Positions 44,566 to 56,135 are shown, numbered from the stretch's first letter. The stretch is DNA of 64,000 nucleotides from Aquamicrobium sp. LC103 (GCF_001014615.2 NZ_LBCQ02000009.1:186001-250000); one strand, 5' to 3'. Numbers and translations: made by a program. The notes: generated by a model not told the origin, from the sequence alone.

Positions 44566-45594
44566 TCAGGCGGATCTGGCGTAGCCGGTCGCGACGCAGA
44601 CGAAGGCAGGGCGCGTGCACGTATCGCGAAACTCCAGCGACAGGTCGGGCCCGATCTCACCCAACTCCTCGAGGTCGACGTCGCGCGCGATGATGACCAT
44701 CGCATTCTGCACCGGCGGCTGCGCCATGCGCCGCGGCGGATCGAAGACGGTACCGACGCTCTGGACCAGCAGCGCGCCCGGTTGCCCCTGAACAGCGACG
44801 ATCCCCTTGGTCCGCAGCAATCTCGGGCCGAGCAGGGCCGCCATATTGTCCAGCCATTCGAACAGGTCGTCTCCCGGCACTGCGTCCTTCGCCCGCGCAA
44901 GAAAGACGCCGATGCGCTCGTGCGGCGATGAAACCGGCTCGTCCTGCGCGATTCTTTCGGCCAGCCTGTCGATACCCACCGTCGTCGGTTTGAAAGCCTT
45001 CCGCACCCGCCGGCCTCTTTCCACCTCGTCGACGATCCGCGCCAGCGGATTGATCCCTTCGACCGCGCGCACCGCTTCGGCCCGCGCGATGTTCGAAACG
45101 CAGTCGAGCTTCGTCAGCACGATCGTCTGCGCGGCCGCCAGTTGCGCGGCGGCTTCCTCAAACTCATCCTGCGCCAACGCCCCGTTGACGCAGTCATAGG
45201 TCGCAACCACCGAAATGCGAAACGGCAGCGGCAGGCCGAGCAACTGCCGGATGATCGGCGCCGGCCGCGAAAGACCGCTCGTCTCCAGAATGATCCGGCG
45301 CAAGGGCGGGCGGCCCAGCCGCTCGTTCTCGTCCATCAGCGCGGCGACCGTCACCGGCAGGTCGCTCATCATGGAACAGCACACGCAGCCATTGCTGAGC
45401 TGGGCCAGTTGCAGGCCCGATTGCGCAGCCGTGACGGTCGAGCCATCGATGTTGATCTCGCCGACCTCGTTGACGATGACCCCAGTATTCTCGAACCCGG
45501 TTTCGGCCAGCAAGGAGAGGAGCAGCGTGGTCTTGCCGCTCCCCAGAAAGCCATTCAGCAGAAAGAACTCAGGCAGTTCGTCTTGCATTGTCAT
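44566..45594 (-). CDS. CobW-family GTPase, putative metal chaperone
   Basis: A 342-residue G3E GTPase: LLNGFLGSGKTTLLLSLL (P-loop), VNEVGEINIDGS, the metal-binding NGCVCCSM (CxCC), ILETSGLSRPAPI and VLTKLDCV (guanine specificity). The C-terminal half carries the CobW-C domain. Such proteins deliver zinc, cobalt, nickel or iron to particular enzymes. Its ATG overlaps the stop of the amidohydrolase gene (ATGA), a strong hint that the amidohydrolase is its client. Confidence 0.92.
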   Translation of the reverse strand: MTMQDELPEFFLLNGFLGSGKTTLLLSLLAETGFENTGVIVNEVGEINIDGSTVTAAQSGLQLAQLSNGCVCCSMMSDLPVTVAALMDENERLGRPPLRRIILETSGLSRPAPIIRQLLGLPLPFRISVVATYDCVNGALAQDEFEEAAAQLAAAQTIVLTKLDCVSNIARAEAVRAVEGINPLARIVDEVERGRRVRKAFKPTTVGIDRLAERIAQDEPVSSPHERIGVFLARAKDAVPGDDLFEWLDNMAALLGPRLLRTKGIVAVQGQPGALLVQSVGTVFDPPRRMAQPPVQNAMVIIARDVDLEELGEIGPDLSLEFRDTCTRPAFVCVATGYARSA

Positions 45595-47198
45595 TGCCGG
45601 GTGCGCGGTCTTGTGTCCTCGCCCTCTTCGAAGCTTTGCGCGACGATCTCGCGAACGTCGGCCAGCAGTTCGGCGGGGTCATAGATGACGCCGTCCTTGA
45701 TCGTGTATTCGATGCCGCGCTGCCATTCGGTCTTGCCGGTCTCGTCGTTGAGACGCCATGCGCCCGTGCCGTAGAGGTATTTCAGGTCTTCGAGCGGATC
45801 GTGGCGATGGACGAGAAGGTCGGCGCACTTACCGGGCGCGATAGTGCCCGTCTCGTCGTCCACGCCGAGAAGGGCGGCGCTCTCCGAGGTCGCGGCGCGG
45901 AAGATTTCCAGCGGATGGAACCCCGCCTCCTGCATCTGCTCCAGTTCGCGGATGAAACAGAAACCGTAGAGCTGGAACGTGAACCCGGCGTCGCTGCCGG
46001 GCACGACGCGCCCGCCCATGTTCTTGTAGTCATTGCAGAAGCGCATCCAGCGGCGGAAATGCTCCTTCCACTGCACCTCGTTGGTGGTGTTCCAGCGATA
46101 CCAGTGTGAGCAGTGACCGCCGCGATGCGGCTGGAAATAGGTCCACAGCGTCTTGTGGGTGTACTCGTCGTGCCAGTCCGCCCGGCGGGCACGCATCAGG
46201 TCCCGGTTGGCTTCCAGGATGGCGAGCGTAGGCACAAAGGAGTGCCCGAGTTCGAGGAACTTCTCGAGCGTCTCCTGCCACTTCGCGCTGCCCGGCTCGG
46301 CAGACTGGATGAAATTCTGGCTGCTCGAATTGTAACGAAGCGACTCGTCCATGAAGTCGTAGCCGACCGGATAGGCTTGCACCGCGCGGTCGGTGAACAT
46401 GGCCTCGGGAATGCCATAGAAGTGTTCGGTCGACGTGAGCCCCCATGTGGCACTGCGCAGGGCATTAACCTTGGAAACCGACATCTGCGCATGATGGCAG
46501 CCCGAGCGCATGCCCAGCGCATTCGCCTCCTCCAGCGCGGCCTGCATGATCGCCGGCGGTGCGCCGAAGAATTTCAGGCCATCCACACCGCGTTCCTTCA
46601 CCGCGCGGACCCATGCCCGCGCCTCTTCGGGCTTGTAGATCGTCTTAACGAACTCGTCGACCGCCGGGAAATAGGCATGTGCGACGATCTTCGGCGCCGC
46701 AATGCGGTTTGCGGCTGCGGCTTCCTTCTGCTCCAGCGTCCAGCCAACCCCGTTCATGCAGGCCATCTCGCGCACCGTGGTGATGCCGTGTGCCAGCCAG
46801 AGCTTGTAGACATAGTCAGCCGTGGGCATGGGCCCGGAAGCCGCATGGTAATAGGTGCCGATATGCACATGCGCATCGACGAAGCCCGGCGTGACCAGCT
46901 TTCCTTCACATTCGATTTCATGGTCGCCGGGGGCGGGCCGCCGCTCTGGCTTAATCGGGACTTTGGGGACGCCCACGAGCACGACTTCCGTGATCCGCCC
47001 GTTCTCCACGACGATGTCGTAGGGCCCGACGGGCGGCGCACCGGTTCCGTCGAGAATCCGCGCGCCGCGCAGGACGAGCCTCCTGAATGGCCCCACACCC
47101 CGATCGCGGGTCGTGGCCGCCTGCACGGCCGGATAGCCGCGCGCAGCCATCGCAGAAGCGAGCTCGTCGCCAGGCAGGATTTTCGCTTCACCACTCAT
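45591..47198 (-). CDS. metal-dependent amidohydrolase
   Basis: About 535 residues from the ATG at 47198 (the open frame runs to 47240). The HxH pair (His110, His112) is in FVDAHVHIGTYYH, a candidate carbamylated Lys in GLKFF, further His ligands in SGCHHAQMS and TSTEHFYG, and the metal Asp in VPGSDAGFTFQLYG. The C-terminus has APGKCADLLVHRHDPLEDLK. These are amidohydrolase superfamily features; cyclic amides, imides or ureas are common substrates. It is translationally coupled to the CobW GTPase. The operator motif CCGTTTTCCGGA lies 28 bases upstream. Confidence 0.88.
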   Translation of the reverse strand: MSGEAKILPGDELASAMAARGYPAVQAATTRDRGVGPFRRLVLRGARILDGTGAPPVGPYDIVVENGRITEVVLVGVPKVPIKPERRPAPGDHEIECEGKLVTPGFVDAHVHIGTYYHAASGPMPTADYVYKLWLAHGITTVREMACMNGVGWTLEQKEAAAANRIAAPKIVAHAYFPAVDEFVKTIYKPEEARAWVRAVKERGVDGLKFFGAPPAIMQAALEEANALGMRSGCHHAQMSVSKVNALRSATWGLTSTEHFYGIPEAMFTDRAVQAYPVGYDFMDESLRYNSSSQNFIQSAEPGSAKWQETLEKFLELGHSFVPTLAILEANRDLMRARRADWHDEYTHKTLWTYFQPHRGGHCSHWYRWNTTNEVQWKEHFRRWMRFCNDYKNMGGRVVPGSDAGFTFQLYGFCFIRELEQMQEAGFHPLEIFRAATSESAALLGVDDETGTIAPGKCADLLVHRHDPLEDLKYLYGTGAWRLNDETGKTEWQRGIEYTIKDGVIYDPAELLADVREIVAQSFEEGEDTRPRTRQ

Positions 47199-47592
47199 GA
47201 TTGTTCCGATTTTTGGTTTGTTCACCCGTTTTCCGGACAAACTACCACCATATCAGCATGCGTCAAGCCATCCGCACCAAGGCGGAGCGTGAGTGTCTCG
47301 CCATCGAGTTTGGGGCGTTGTCACTTATCAACGGCGCATCAAGCAGATGTTTGCGGCATCCGCGCCAATATATTGAGAAGATCGCGTCGCTCGAGCCGCA
47401 AATCACGCAAGAACATGCGCTGGCTCATCCTGAACGCGCCGAGCAATCCGTCAGCGCAGTCTATACCAAGGAGAAGCTGGCGCGCTTCTGCGCCCTGCCC
47501 GCTCACTTGCGGAAAGGCCGCTTTACGAAAATCTTATCGACGGCATCTGGTCACAGATGTAAAGCCCGGCGGAATCCGGCACATTCCTGCAT
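47199..47592. other. 394-base intergenic region, one operator-like site, no gene
   Basis: Between the amidohydrolase start and the end of the RidA gene. CCGTTTTCCGGAC at 47226-47238 is the second exact 12-base copy of the IclR-type motif. The remaining sequence has a plus-strand frame (47201-47902) that runs into ridA antisense and shows no family. It might hold gene debris, since LARFCALPAHLRKGRFTK reads protein-like. Confidence 0.45.
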
Positions 47593-47967
47593 TCAACGTT
47601 CCAATGGCACCTCTTCGACATCGCCCAGCGCGGCCGATACCATGATCTCGACGCGCATCTCAGGATCGCCCAGTTCCACCGCGCAGCAGCAGCGCGTCGG
47701 CGGGTTGCCAGGGGCGACCCACTCCTTCCACACTGCGTCCATAGCTGCGAAATCGGCCATCGTCGTGATCCAGACCTCGGCGGTCAGAAGGCGCGACTTG
47801 TCGGTGCCGGCCCGCGCCAGCAGCTCGTCGATCTTGGCCAGCGTCTCGCGCGTCTGGATGGCGACGTCGCCCGCATTGTCGGAGAACTGCCCCGACAAAT
47901 AGCAGACGCCGTTATATTTCACGAGCCGGCTGCGGCGCGCGTTCACGTCGAAACGTTCAATCTTCAT
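47593..47967 (-). CDS. RidA family enamine/imine deaminase
   Basis: A 124-residue RidA-like protein: YNGVCYLSGQFSDNAGDVAI followed by QTRETLAKIDELLARAGTDK, LLTAEVWITTMADFAAMDAV and an RCCCAVELGDPEMRVEIMV end. The catalytic-type Arg before the cysteine cluster (PPTRCCCAV) is present. RidA hydrolyses reactive enamine/imine intermediates from PLP and FAD enzymes. It lies 14 bases after the FAD oxidase gene and probably clears the imine it makes. Confidence 0.9.
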   Translation of the reverse strand: MKIERFDVNARRSRLVKYNGVCYLSGQFSDNAGDVAIQTRETLAKIDELLARAGTDKSRLLTAEVWITTMADFAAMDAVWKEWVAPGNPPTRCCCAVELGDPEMRVEIMVSAALGDVEEVPLER

Positions 47968-47981
47968 GGATGGTCCTTCGT

Positions 47982-49286
47982 TCAGGCTTCAAGGCCGGCC
48001 CTGCGGCTTTCCAGCGCCGATATGACATGGAAGCCGATGCTGCGGAAGGGTTCGGGGGCGATGCGGCTGGCTATCCCCATGGCATCGGTCACCTCGGCCG
48101 GATCGCCGACGCCGCGGATGAGATCCGCCAAGCGGCGGCCGAGCATGGTGCCCTTCGCGATGCCGGAGCCGTTGCAGCCGCCAGACGCGTAAAGCCCGTC
48201 ATCGAGCTTGCCCCACCAAGGCGCGCCATTCATCGTGAAGGCGGTCGTTCCGCCCCACACATAGTCGAAACCGACATGGCGCAGGCCCGGCCAGCGGCGC
48301 TCGAAACGGTCGCGCAGTTTGGCAGCGGCCGTCTCCTGCTCGACCTCGTTCTCATGCGCATAGAGCGAGCGCACCATGATGCGGTCGCGCCCGATCCGGC
48401 GCAGCGTGGTGCCCAGCCGATGCGAGGGCAGGAGCCCCCAGCCCGGCATTGCACCCAGATCCGGCAGGTCGGCCTCAGGCACCGGCGCGGTGACGGCCGC
48501 ATAGGTGTAGATCGTCGCCATGCGCAGCGTCAGATAGCCGAATTTGCGGATGAAGCCGTTATTGGCCAGCACCACGCAGCGCGCCCGCACGCGGCCGCCC
48601 TCGGTGGCGAGCTCCCACGCGTCGCCGCTGCGCGCCAGTCGCTGCACGGGTGTATTCTCGTAAAGCGCGACGCTTTCAGGCAGCGCGTCGGCCAGGCCCC
48701 GCACGAGGGCTGCGGGCTGTAGCAGATAGGTGTCGTTGATGTGGATGCCGAACCTGTAATAGTCCGAGCCGATCCGTTCGCCGATCGCGGCGCGGTCGAG
48801 AACGGCGTGCTTGATGCCGTTGGTCTCAGCCACCTCGACCACCTTGCGCAGCGAGGCTTCGCCGGCCGGCGTCGCTGCCGCGCGGATCGACCCCACCTTC
48901 TGCATTTCGCAGTCGATGCCGTGGTCCCGGATGATGCCGGTCAGCCAGTCGAAGGCGTCGCGCATCAGCGCCGTCTGGCGCCGCGCCTTCTCCGCGCCCT
49001 GCAGCGTCGCAGTGCGTGGCAGCACGTCGGAACCCGTGAAGCCTGAATTGCGGGCCGATGCCCCCTCGCCCACGGTGGTCGCTTCGAACACGGCGATGCG
49101 GGCCTGCGGGTCGAGGTCGTGCAGCCGGCGCGCGGCGGCAAGCCCGGTGAAGCCAGCGCCGACCACCGCGTAATCCACGTAAAGGTCGCTTGCAAGGGTG
49201 GGGCGGGGCGCGCGCGGCGGTAGCATCGCGTTCCAGCCGCAGGTATTCGAATAGGTCGGAAAGGTCTGTCTGGACATGATCGCCAT
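47982..49286 (-). CDS. FAD-dependent oxidoreductase (DAO family)
   Basis: A 434-residue FAD enzyme with the dinucleotide motif DYAVVGAGFTGLAAARRLHD, EATTVGEGASARNSGFTGSD and the C-terminal FDYVWGGTTAFTMNGAPWWG with ASGGCNGSGIAKGTMLGRRL. It is of the same family as the enzyme at 40101-41405 but clearly diverged. Two ATGs (49286, 49277) are possible. The pairing with ridA argues for an amine or amino acid oxidase producing an imine. It is the next gene after the binding-protein gene of the Dpp-like importer. Confidence 0.88.
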   Translation of the reverse strand: MAIMSRQTFPTYSNTCGWNAMLPPRAPRPTLASDLYVDYAVVGAGFTGLAAARRLHDLDPQARIAVFEATTVGEGASARNSGFTGSDVLPRTATLQGAEKARRQTALMRDAFDWLTGIIRDHGIDCEMQKVGSIRAAATPAGEASLRKVVEVAETNGIKHAVLDRAAIGERIGSDYYRFGIHINDTYLLQPAALVRGLADALPESVALYENTPVQRLARSGDAWELATEGGRVRARCVVLANNGFIRKFGYLTLRMATIYTYAAVTAPVPEADLPDLGAMPGWGLLPSHRLGTTLRRIGRDRIMVRSLYAHENEVEQETAAAKLRDRFERRWPGLRHVGFDYVWGGTTAFTMNGAPWWGKLDDGLYASGGCNGSGIAKGTMLGRRLADLIRGVGDPAEVTDAMGIASRIAPEPFRSIGFHVISALESRRAGLEA

Positions 49287-49337
49287 CTGGCGGAAAGGGG
49301 CCCGCGGCGAAAGCGATCGCCGCGGGGCCCGGTCCGG

Positions 49338-50900
49338 TTATTCGGTGAAGTGGGTGAGCTCGGTGACGAGCGGTCCCAGCGACATGGAGCCCTTCAGCTC
49401 GAAGCCCCAGTCGAGCTTCTCCTTGCGGGCCCAGACCTGCGCCGTCTCGGTCATCGGTATGCCGCACACCGCCTCGATGATGAGGCGCTGCGCTTCCTGC
49501 CACAGCTCGATCTGCTTCTGCGGGTCGGTCTCCACCCGTGCCGCCTCGATCTGCTCGTCGGCCACGTCGCAATGGCTGAAATTGGTGACGGCCGTCGGGG
49601 TGCCGATGATGCTGTCGGAATGGAAGAACTGCGTCAGATAGACGTCGGCCACGGGGAAGCGCGCCGCCCCGTAGGTTACCAGCGGGCTGAGGTCCTGTCG
49701 GATCATCTGGTGCCAGGTGGCGTGCTCGACCGGTTCCAGCTCCAGCATGAAGCCCGTTTCCTCCAGCTGCGCCTGCAGGATCTGGTTGGAGGATTCATAG
49801 CTGGGTAGCTGGCTCGAGATCATCTTGACCGTCAGCCCGTCGGGATAGCCCGCCTCGGTCAGCAGCGCCTTCGCCTTTTCAGCGTCGAAGGCCGGCAGGC
49901 CGTTGTCCTCGGTGTAGCCAAGATTGTTCGACGGAATCACCGACCCGCCGACGCGGGTGAATTCGGGGCCGCGATATTGGGCGATGCGATTAGGGTCCAT
50001 GGCGTAGGCCAGCGCCTGCCGCACGCGAATGTCGTCGAACGGCTTCTTCTTCGTGTTGATGTGCAGCACGGTCAGCTCGGCCGGATCGAAGATATCCACC
50101 GTTGAACCGGGCGTTGCGAGCGTGCGCTGCAGCCAGCGCGGATCGGCCAGGCCCGTGGCCGCATCGACCTCGCCCGCAACGAATGCCAGGTCACGCGCCG
50201 CGGCCGCGTTGAGGAAGCGGTAGGTGACCTTGGTCAGCTTCGGCGCGCCACGGAAATAGTCCGCGTGGGCGGAGAAATGCACCGCCACGCCGGCCTCGAT
50301 CGAATCAAGCTGGAACGGGCCGAAGCCGACCGGCCTGCGCGCGAACTCCTCACCGCGTTCCTCGTAGGCCTTCTTGCTGATGATGAAGCCGCCGGCATAG
50401 TTGGCCAGCGGCCCGAGCACGCTGGGGATCACGTTCTTGAGCGTAATGCGCACCGTGTAGGGATCGACGGCCTCCACCTTTTCAAAGGCGGAATAGTCGC
50501 TGGCAAACGCGGAACGGGTGGGATCGGCCGACTTCTCCAGGCTGAACACCACATCCTCCGCGGTCACCTCGCCATAGCCGTGGTGCCACTGCACGCCCTG
50601 GCGCAGCTTGAAGGTCCAGACCAGATTGTCGTCGCTGCCCTCCCAGCTTTCGGCAAGGTCCGGCTCGATCTGTGCGGGGTCGGTGGTACCGGGCGCGAAG
50701 CGCACCAGTCCGCCATAGATCCAGGCGACCAGCGTGCGGTCGGTCGTGCCGGCCGCGTAATGCGGATCGAGCGTGCCGATGTCGGCGGCGGCCGCGCCGA
50801 GCCTCAGCTCGGTTTGCGCGGCGTGGGCCGGCAGCGGTGCGAAAGCGGCGCCGGCAAGCAGCGCCGCCATGAGAATCATCCCGGAAAGCTTCAGTCTCAT
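49338..50900 (-). CDS. ABC transporter substrate-binding protein, family 5 (peptide/nickel type)
   Basis: About 520 residues from the ATG at 50900, preceded by GGAGGTAGGAACA. The signal peptide is MRLKLSGMILMAALLAGAAF ending APLPAHAA. The SBP_bac_5 body is seen in LRLGAAAADIGTLDPHYAAG, LAESWEGSDDNLVWTFKLRQ, VQWHHGYGEVTAEDVVFSLE and DIRVRQALAYAMDPNRIAQ. It binds a peptide-like or other ligand for the DppBC-type channel encoded upstream in the operon. The ligand is unknown. Confidence 0.92.
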   Translation of the reverse strand: MRLKLSGMILMAALLAGAAFAPLPAHAAQTELRLGAAAADIGTLDPHYAAGTTDRTLVAWIYGGLVRFAPGTTDPAQIEPDLAESWEGSDDNLVWTFKLRQGVQWHHGYGEVTAEDVVFSLEKSADPTRSAFASDYSAFEKVEAVDPYTVRITLKNVIPSVLGPLANYAGGFIISKKAYEERGEEFARRPVGFGPFQLDSIEAGVAVHFSAHADYFRGAPKLTKVTYRFLNAAAARDLAFVAGEVDAATGLADPRWLQRTLATPGSTVDIFDPAELTVLHINTKKKPFDDIRVRQALAYAMDPNRIAQYRGPEFTRVGGSVIPSNNLGYTEDNGLPAFDAEKAKALLTEAGYPDGLTVKMISSQLPSYESSNQILQAQLEETGFMLELEPVEHATWHQMIRQDLSPLVTYGAARFPVADVYLTQFFHSDSIIGTPTAVTNFSHCDVADEQIEAARVETDPQKQIELWQEAQRLIIEAVCGIPMTETAQVWARKEKLDWGFELKGSMSLGPLVTELTHFTE

Positions 50901-50927
50901 TGTTCCTACCTCCATTGATTATTGGCT

Positions 50928-52265
50928 TTATTCTGCTGCAAGGATCAGTCGGGGCGCGGCCAGCGCGGCGAAAAGCGGGCTGAATCCCTGGGTGAGGAGC
51001 CCGTCGAGCGCCGTCAGGACCCTGTCCTGCCAGTCGGATGCCATGCTGGCGGCGGCGATGCGGCGGAATTTTTCGGTGACCTGCGTGCGCGACATCGGGT
51101 TGGCGACATCGCCCAGCGGATGCGGCACGGTCAGGCTCTGCGGCCCCTCGCCCTGGTCGAGGATGACCCGGCACGGTGTGCCTGCGGGGAACGATGTGGC
51201 GAAGTCCTCATGCGCGTCCAGCTCGATGCGGCCGGCAAGCTCCAGCACCTCGGCGTCCGCGAGCCGCGCCGGGTCGACCGGCTGCAGGGCCACCGCCCCG
51301 TGAAGAGCCGCGAGCGCGCAACTGAAATAGTAGCTGTATTGCCCGCCCTCCAGCGTCTTCGGTGCGCGCGCGTTGGACAGGCGCAAACCTTGCGGAAAGG
51401 TCTCGATGCGCAGGCTCACCACCGGCTTGCCGGGCTGGCGCAGCGCCAGGATCGCGTCCACCGCCGCGTGCATGTAGCGGCAGCAGGCATAAGGCTTCAG
51501 GTAACATTGCCGGAGCCACCATGTTTCGCCCAGCCCGCCGGTGAGGACATGGCGCGTGAAGCGGCTGTCGTCATCGATGAGGTCGAGCGGGCCGGTCGCG
51601 CCGGCACGGGCGCGGAAGGCGCCGGTCAGGCCGGCAACCACGGCGGGCGGGATCGCCTCCTTCACCGTGCTGCCCTGGAACATCGACGTTCCGGTAGGAA
51701 AGTTGATCGGTCCCTCGGCCCCGGCGATCGCCATGGCGTGGGCCATCTGGCCGGCGTCAAGCCCGATAAGCCGGCCAGCAGCGGCCGCCGCGCCGTAGCC
51801 GACCCAGCGGCCGCTGGAATAGGTTTCGATGGTCGCCGTGGGGCGCGCGGTCGCCACCCGCAGGGCCACGTCGTAGCCGAGCGCGATCGCATCGAGGATG
51901 CGCTCGTTGGACGCGTCGATGGCCTGCCCGACCGCGAGCGCGGCGGGAACGACGCCGGCGCCCGCATGGCCTGCCGCACCGCGATGGCCGTCATCGATGT
52001 CGAGCGCACTGGCGGCGGCCGCATTGGCCATGGCCGCGCCTGCGATGCTCAGCGACTGACCTGTAAGCCAGACCCGCGCCACGCCTGAGCCGTAGAGCTC
52101 GGCAGCGGCCGCCCGCGCAGCCGCCGCCAGCGTCGAGTTCAACCCCGCCGCGGTCGCCGCGATCAGATCGGTAACCAGCAGCGCGGCGGTCTCGCGCGCC
52201 TCCTGCGGCAACGCACCTTCGCGATGGTCGGCGACGAAGCTGGCGAGTTCTTCTATTGCGTGCAT
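50928..52265 (-). CDS. MmgE/PrpD family protein
   Basis: About 446 residues from the ATG at 52265 (the frame is open back to 52340). The MmgE/PrpD pattern is seen: VTDLIAATAAGL near the start, NAAAASALDIDDGHRGAAGH, AIALGYDVALRVA, and LKPYACCRYMHAAVDAILAL. PrpD members are 2-methylcitrate dehydratases, while related ones are aconitate decarboxylases or hydratases of unknown substrate. It stands between the importer ATPase and the binding protein, so it is probably a catabolic enzyme of this pathway. Confidence 0.88.
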   Translation of the reverse strand: MHAIEELASFVADHREGALPQEARETAALLVTDLIAATAAGLNSTLAAAARAAAAELYGSGVARVWLTGQSLSIAGAAMANAAAASALDIDDGHRGAAGHAGAGVVPAALAVGQAIDASNERILDAIALGYDVALRVATARPTATIETYSSGRWVGYGAAAAAGRLIGLDAGQMAHAMAIAGAEGPINFPTGTSMFQGSTVKEAIPPAVVAGLTGAFRARAGATGPLDLIDDDSRFTRHVLTGGLGETWWLRQCYLKPYACCRYMHAAVDAILALRQPGKPVVSLRIETFPQGLRLSNARAPKTLEGGQYSYYFSCALAALHGAVALQPVDPARLADAEVLELAGRIELDAHEDFATSFPAGTPCRVILDQGEGPQSLTVPHPLGDVANPMSRTQVTEKFRRIAAASMASDWQDRVLTALDGLLTQGFSPLFAALAAPRLILAAE

Positions 52266-52294
52266 GCGGGCGGGGTCCTTCTTGGCTATGGCGT

Positions 52295-54066
<1,772 letters not shown>

Positions 54067-54067
<1 letters not shown>

Positions 54068-54948
54068 CACGAGGCATCCTTCAGCCGGGGGTCGATAGCG
54101 TCGCGCAGGCCGTCGCCGATCAGGTTGAACGCCAGCACCAGCACGAGGATCGCCAGGCTCGGGATGAGTGCGAGGTGGAACGCGCTCAATATGTTGTCGA
54201 AGCCGTCGCGCACCATGCCGCCCCATGTCGGAGTGGGCGGCGCGAGCCCCAGCCCGATGAAGGCGAGCGAGGCCTCGGTACGCACCGCCGTCGCCATCCA
54301 CAGCGAGGCCATGACCATCACCTCCGGCAGGATCGCCGGCGTGATGTGGCGAAACAGGATGCGCGGCCCCGAAAAGCCCATCGACCGACAAGCCTGCACA
54401 TATTCGCGGTCCCGCTGCGCGATGACGCCTGCGCGCGCGATCCGGGCGAAGGCTGGCGTGGCGGTGAAGGCGATGGCGATGATGATGTTGGTCAGCGTCG
54501 CCCCCATCAGCGCCACCAGCGCAAGACCGAGGATGAGCGACGGGAAGGCGAGAACTACGTCCATTACCTGCATGAAGATGATGTCGATGCGCCCGCCGAG
54601 ATAGCCGGCGATCATGCCGATCAGCGTGCCCACCACCAGCGCCAGCATGATCGCCAGCATCCCGATGGTCAGCGAATAGCGTGCGCCATAGAGCAGCCTC
54701 GACCAGATGTCGCGCCCGAACTGATCGGAGCCCAGCAGGAACTGCGAGCCCGGCGGGATGAGCTGGTCCATGATGCTCTGGCGTGCCGGGTTATGGGTCG
54801 CGAGCTGCGGCGCGAAGATGGCGGCCGCCACCAGCGCCAGCACGATCACCAGCCCGATCCAGGTGGAGACGTTCAGCCGCCCGACGAAGCTGCGGAAGCT
54901 GCTCTGGCGCTTCGCCGGAACCGCGTTTGGAAGCGTGGTGTCGGTCAT
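54067..54948 (-). CDS. ABC transporter permease, DppC type
   Basis: A 293-residue inner-membrane permease with an N-terminal membrane anchor (WIGLVIVLALVAAAIFAPQL) and the BPD core GSDQFGRDIWSRLLYGARYS, then LTIGMLAIMLALVVGTLIGM. The EAA loop is EYVQACRSMGFSGPRILFRH. It pairs with the DppB-like protein; their stop and start overlap (ATGA), as does its stop with the fused ATPase start. Confidence 0.93.
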
Positions 54949-55886
54949 TTGTACTGAACCCGCGGATCAAGGAGGCCATAGGTCAGGTCGGTCACGAGGT
55001 TCACGACGACGACCATCAGCGTGTAGACGACGATCATGCCTTGCAGCAGCGTGTAGTCGCGCTGCGTCAGCGCGGTGAGGATGAGCTTGCCAAGCCCGGG
55101 ACGGGAAAAGACGATCTCCGTCAGCACCGAATTGCCGATCAGGATGCCGAGATAGAGCCCGACCACCGTGGTGATCGGGATCATGCAGTTGCCCAGCGCG
55201 TGGCTCCACACGACGGCGGCGGGGCTCGCGCCCTTGGCGCGTGCGGTGCGCACGAAGTCCTGGTTCAACACCTCCAGCATGGCCGAGCGGGTAACACGGG
55301 TGATGTAGGCCATCATGATGAGCGCCAGCGCCAGCGTGGGCAGCGCCATCTGCCGCAGCCGGTCGGCAATGGTGTCGCCTGAGCCGGCGCTGATGACCGG
55401 GAACCAGCGGAGCTGGATGGCGAACACCATCAGGAGCACGATCGCGGCGACGAAGGCCGGCAGCGACAGGCCGAGCAGCGAGATGAAACGCAGCACGTAG
55501 TCGGGCAAGCGATTGCGCCGCACCGCCGCCCACACGCCGGCCGGCACGCCGAGCACCACGCCCAGCGCCAGCGCTGCGACGGTCAGCTCCAGCGTGTAGG
55601 GTAGCACGGTCAGAATCTCCTCCGAGACCGGCCGGCCCGTTACCATCGAGTTGCCGAGGTCACCCCGTACCGCCTTGAGCAGGAACTGGCCGTACTGGAC
55701 CAGCAGCGGCTGATCGAGCCCCAGCCGCTCGCGCAGGGCTGCGATGCTGGCCGGGCTTGCCTGGTCGCCGAGAATCACCAGCGCCGGGTCGCCGGGCAGG
55801 ATGCGCACGATCAGGAACACCAGCGTCAGCACGCAAAACAGCGTCAGGATGGCAAAGCCGAGGCGCTTGATGAGAAATGGAAGCAT
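54945..55886 (-). CDS. ABC transporter permease, DppB type
   Basis: About 313 residues from the ATG at 55886 (open frame to 55940). Hallmarks are LPFLIKRLGFAILTLFCVLT, RILPGDPALVILGDQASPAS, LRERLGLDQPLLVQYGQFLL and FVRTARAKGASPAAVVWSHA (EAA loop), ending DLTYGLLDPRVQYK. It is the first gene of the importer operon, divergent from an IclR regulator. Confidence 0.93.
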   Translation of the reverse strand: MLPFLIKRLGFAILTLFCVLTLVFLIVRILPGDPALVILGDQASPASIAALRERLGLDQPLLVQYGQFLLKAVRGDLGNSMVTGRPVSEEILTVLPYTLELTVAALALGVVLGVPAGVWAAVRRNRLPDYVLRFISLLGLSLPAFVAAIVLLMVFAIQLRWFPVISAGSGDTIADRLRQMALPTLALALIMMAYITRVTRSAMLEVLNQDFVRTARAKGASPAAVVWSHALGNCMIPITTVVGLYLGILIGNSVLTEIVFSRPGLGKLILTALTQRDYTLLQGMIVVYTLMVVVVNLVTDLTYGLLDPRVQYK

Positions 55887-56135
55887 CCGCTCGTCCCAGT
55901 TGCACCAAAGCAAGCTCCGGCAAGGCAGGAGAAAAAGCACGATCTGTCCCGTCCCGCGCCCAATGAGGCGCAGGATCGAAAGGCGCGTCGCAGCCTTCCG
56001 CCCCGAATATCCGTAGACTTGAAATTTGCCGCCTCAGGAGAGCCCGTTTAAGAGCATCTGTCAACATATTCCTTTATTCAGCATAGAATCAGTGATATTG
56101 TTCTAATAATCAGAATTTAAGGGCATAATACGAAC
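55887..56135. promoter_or_regulatory. divergent promoter of the Dpp-type operon and iclR
   Basis: This 249-base region has an A/T-rich right half with the imperfect inverted repeat TTCT-AATAATC-AGAA (56101-56115), 21 bases before the IclR start. It probably contains the operator of that regulator. The CCGTTTTCCGGA motif is not present, so a different regulon is suggested. Confidence 0.5.

Noticed and set aside
47201..47902. 233-codon plus-strand frame upstream of and over ridA
   Set aside because: The second half is antisense to RidA, and the first half has no family pattern or ribosome site.
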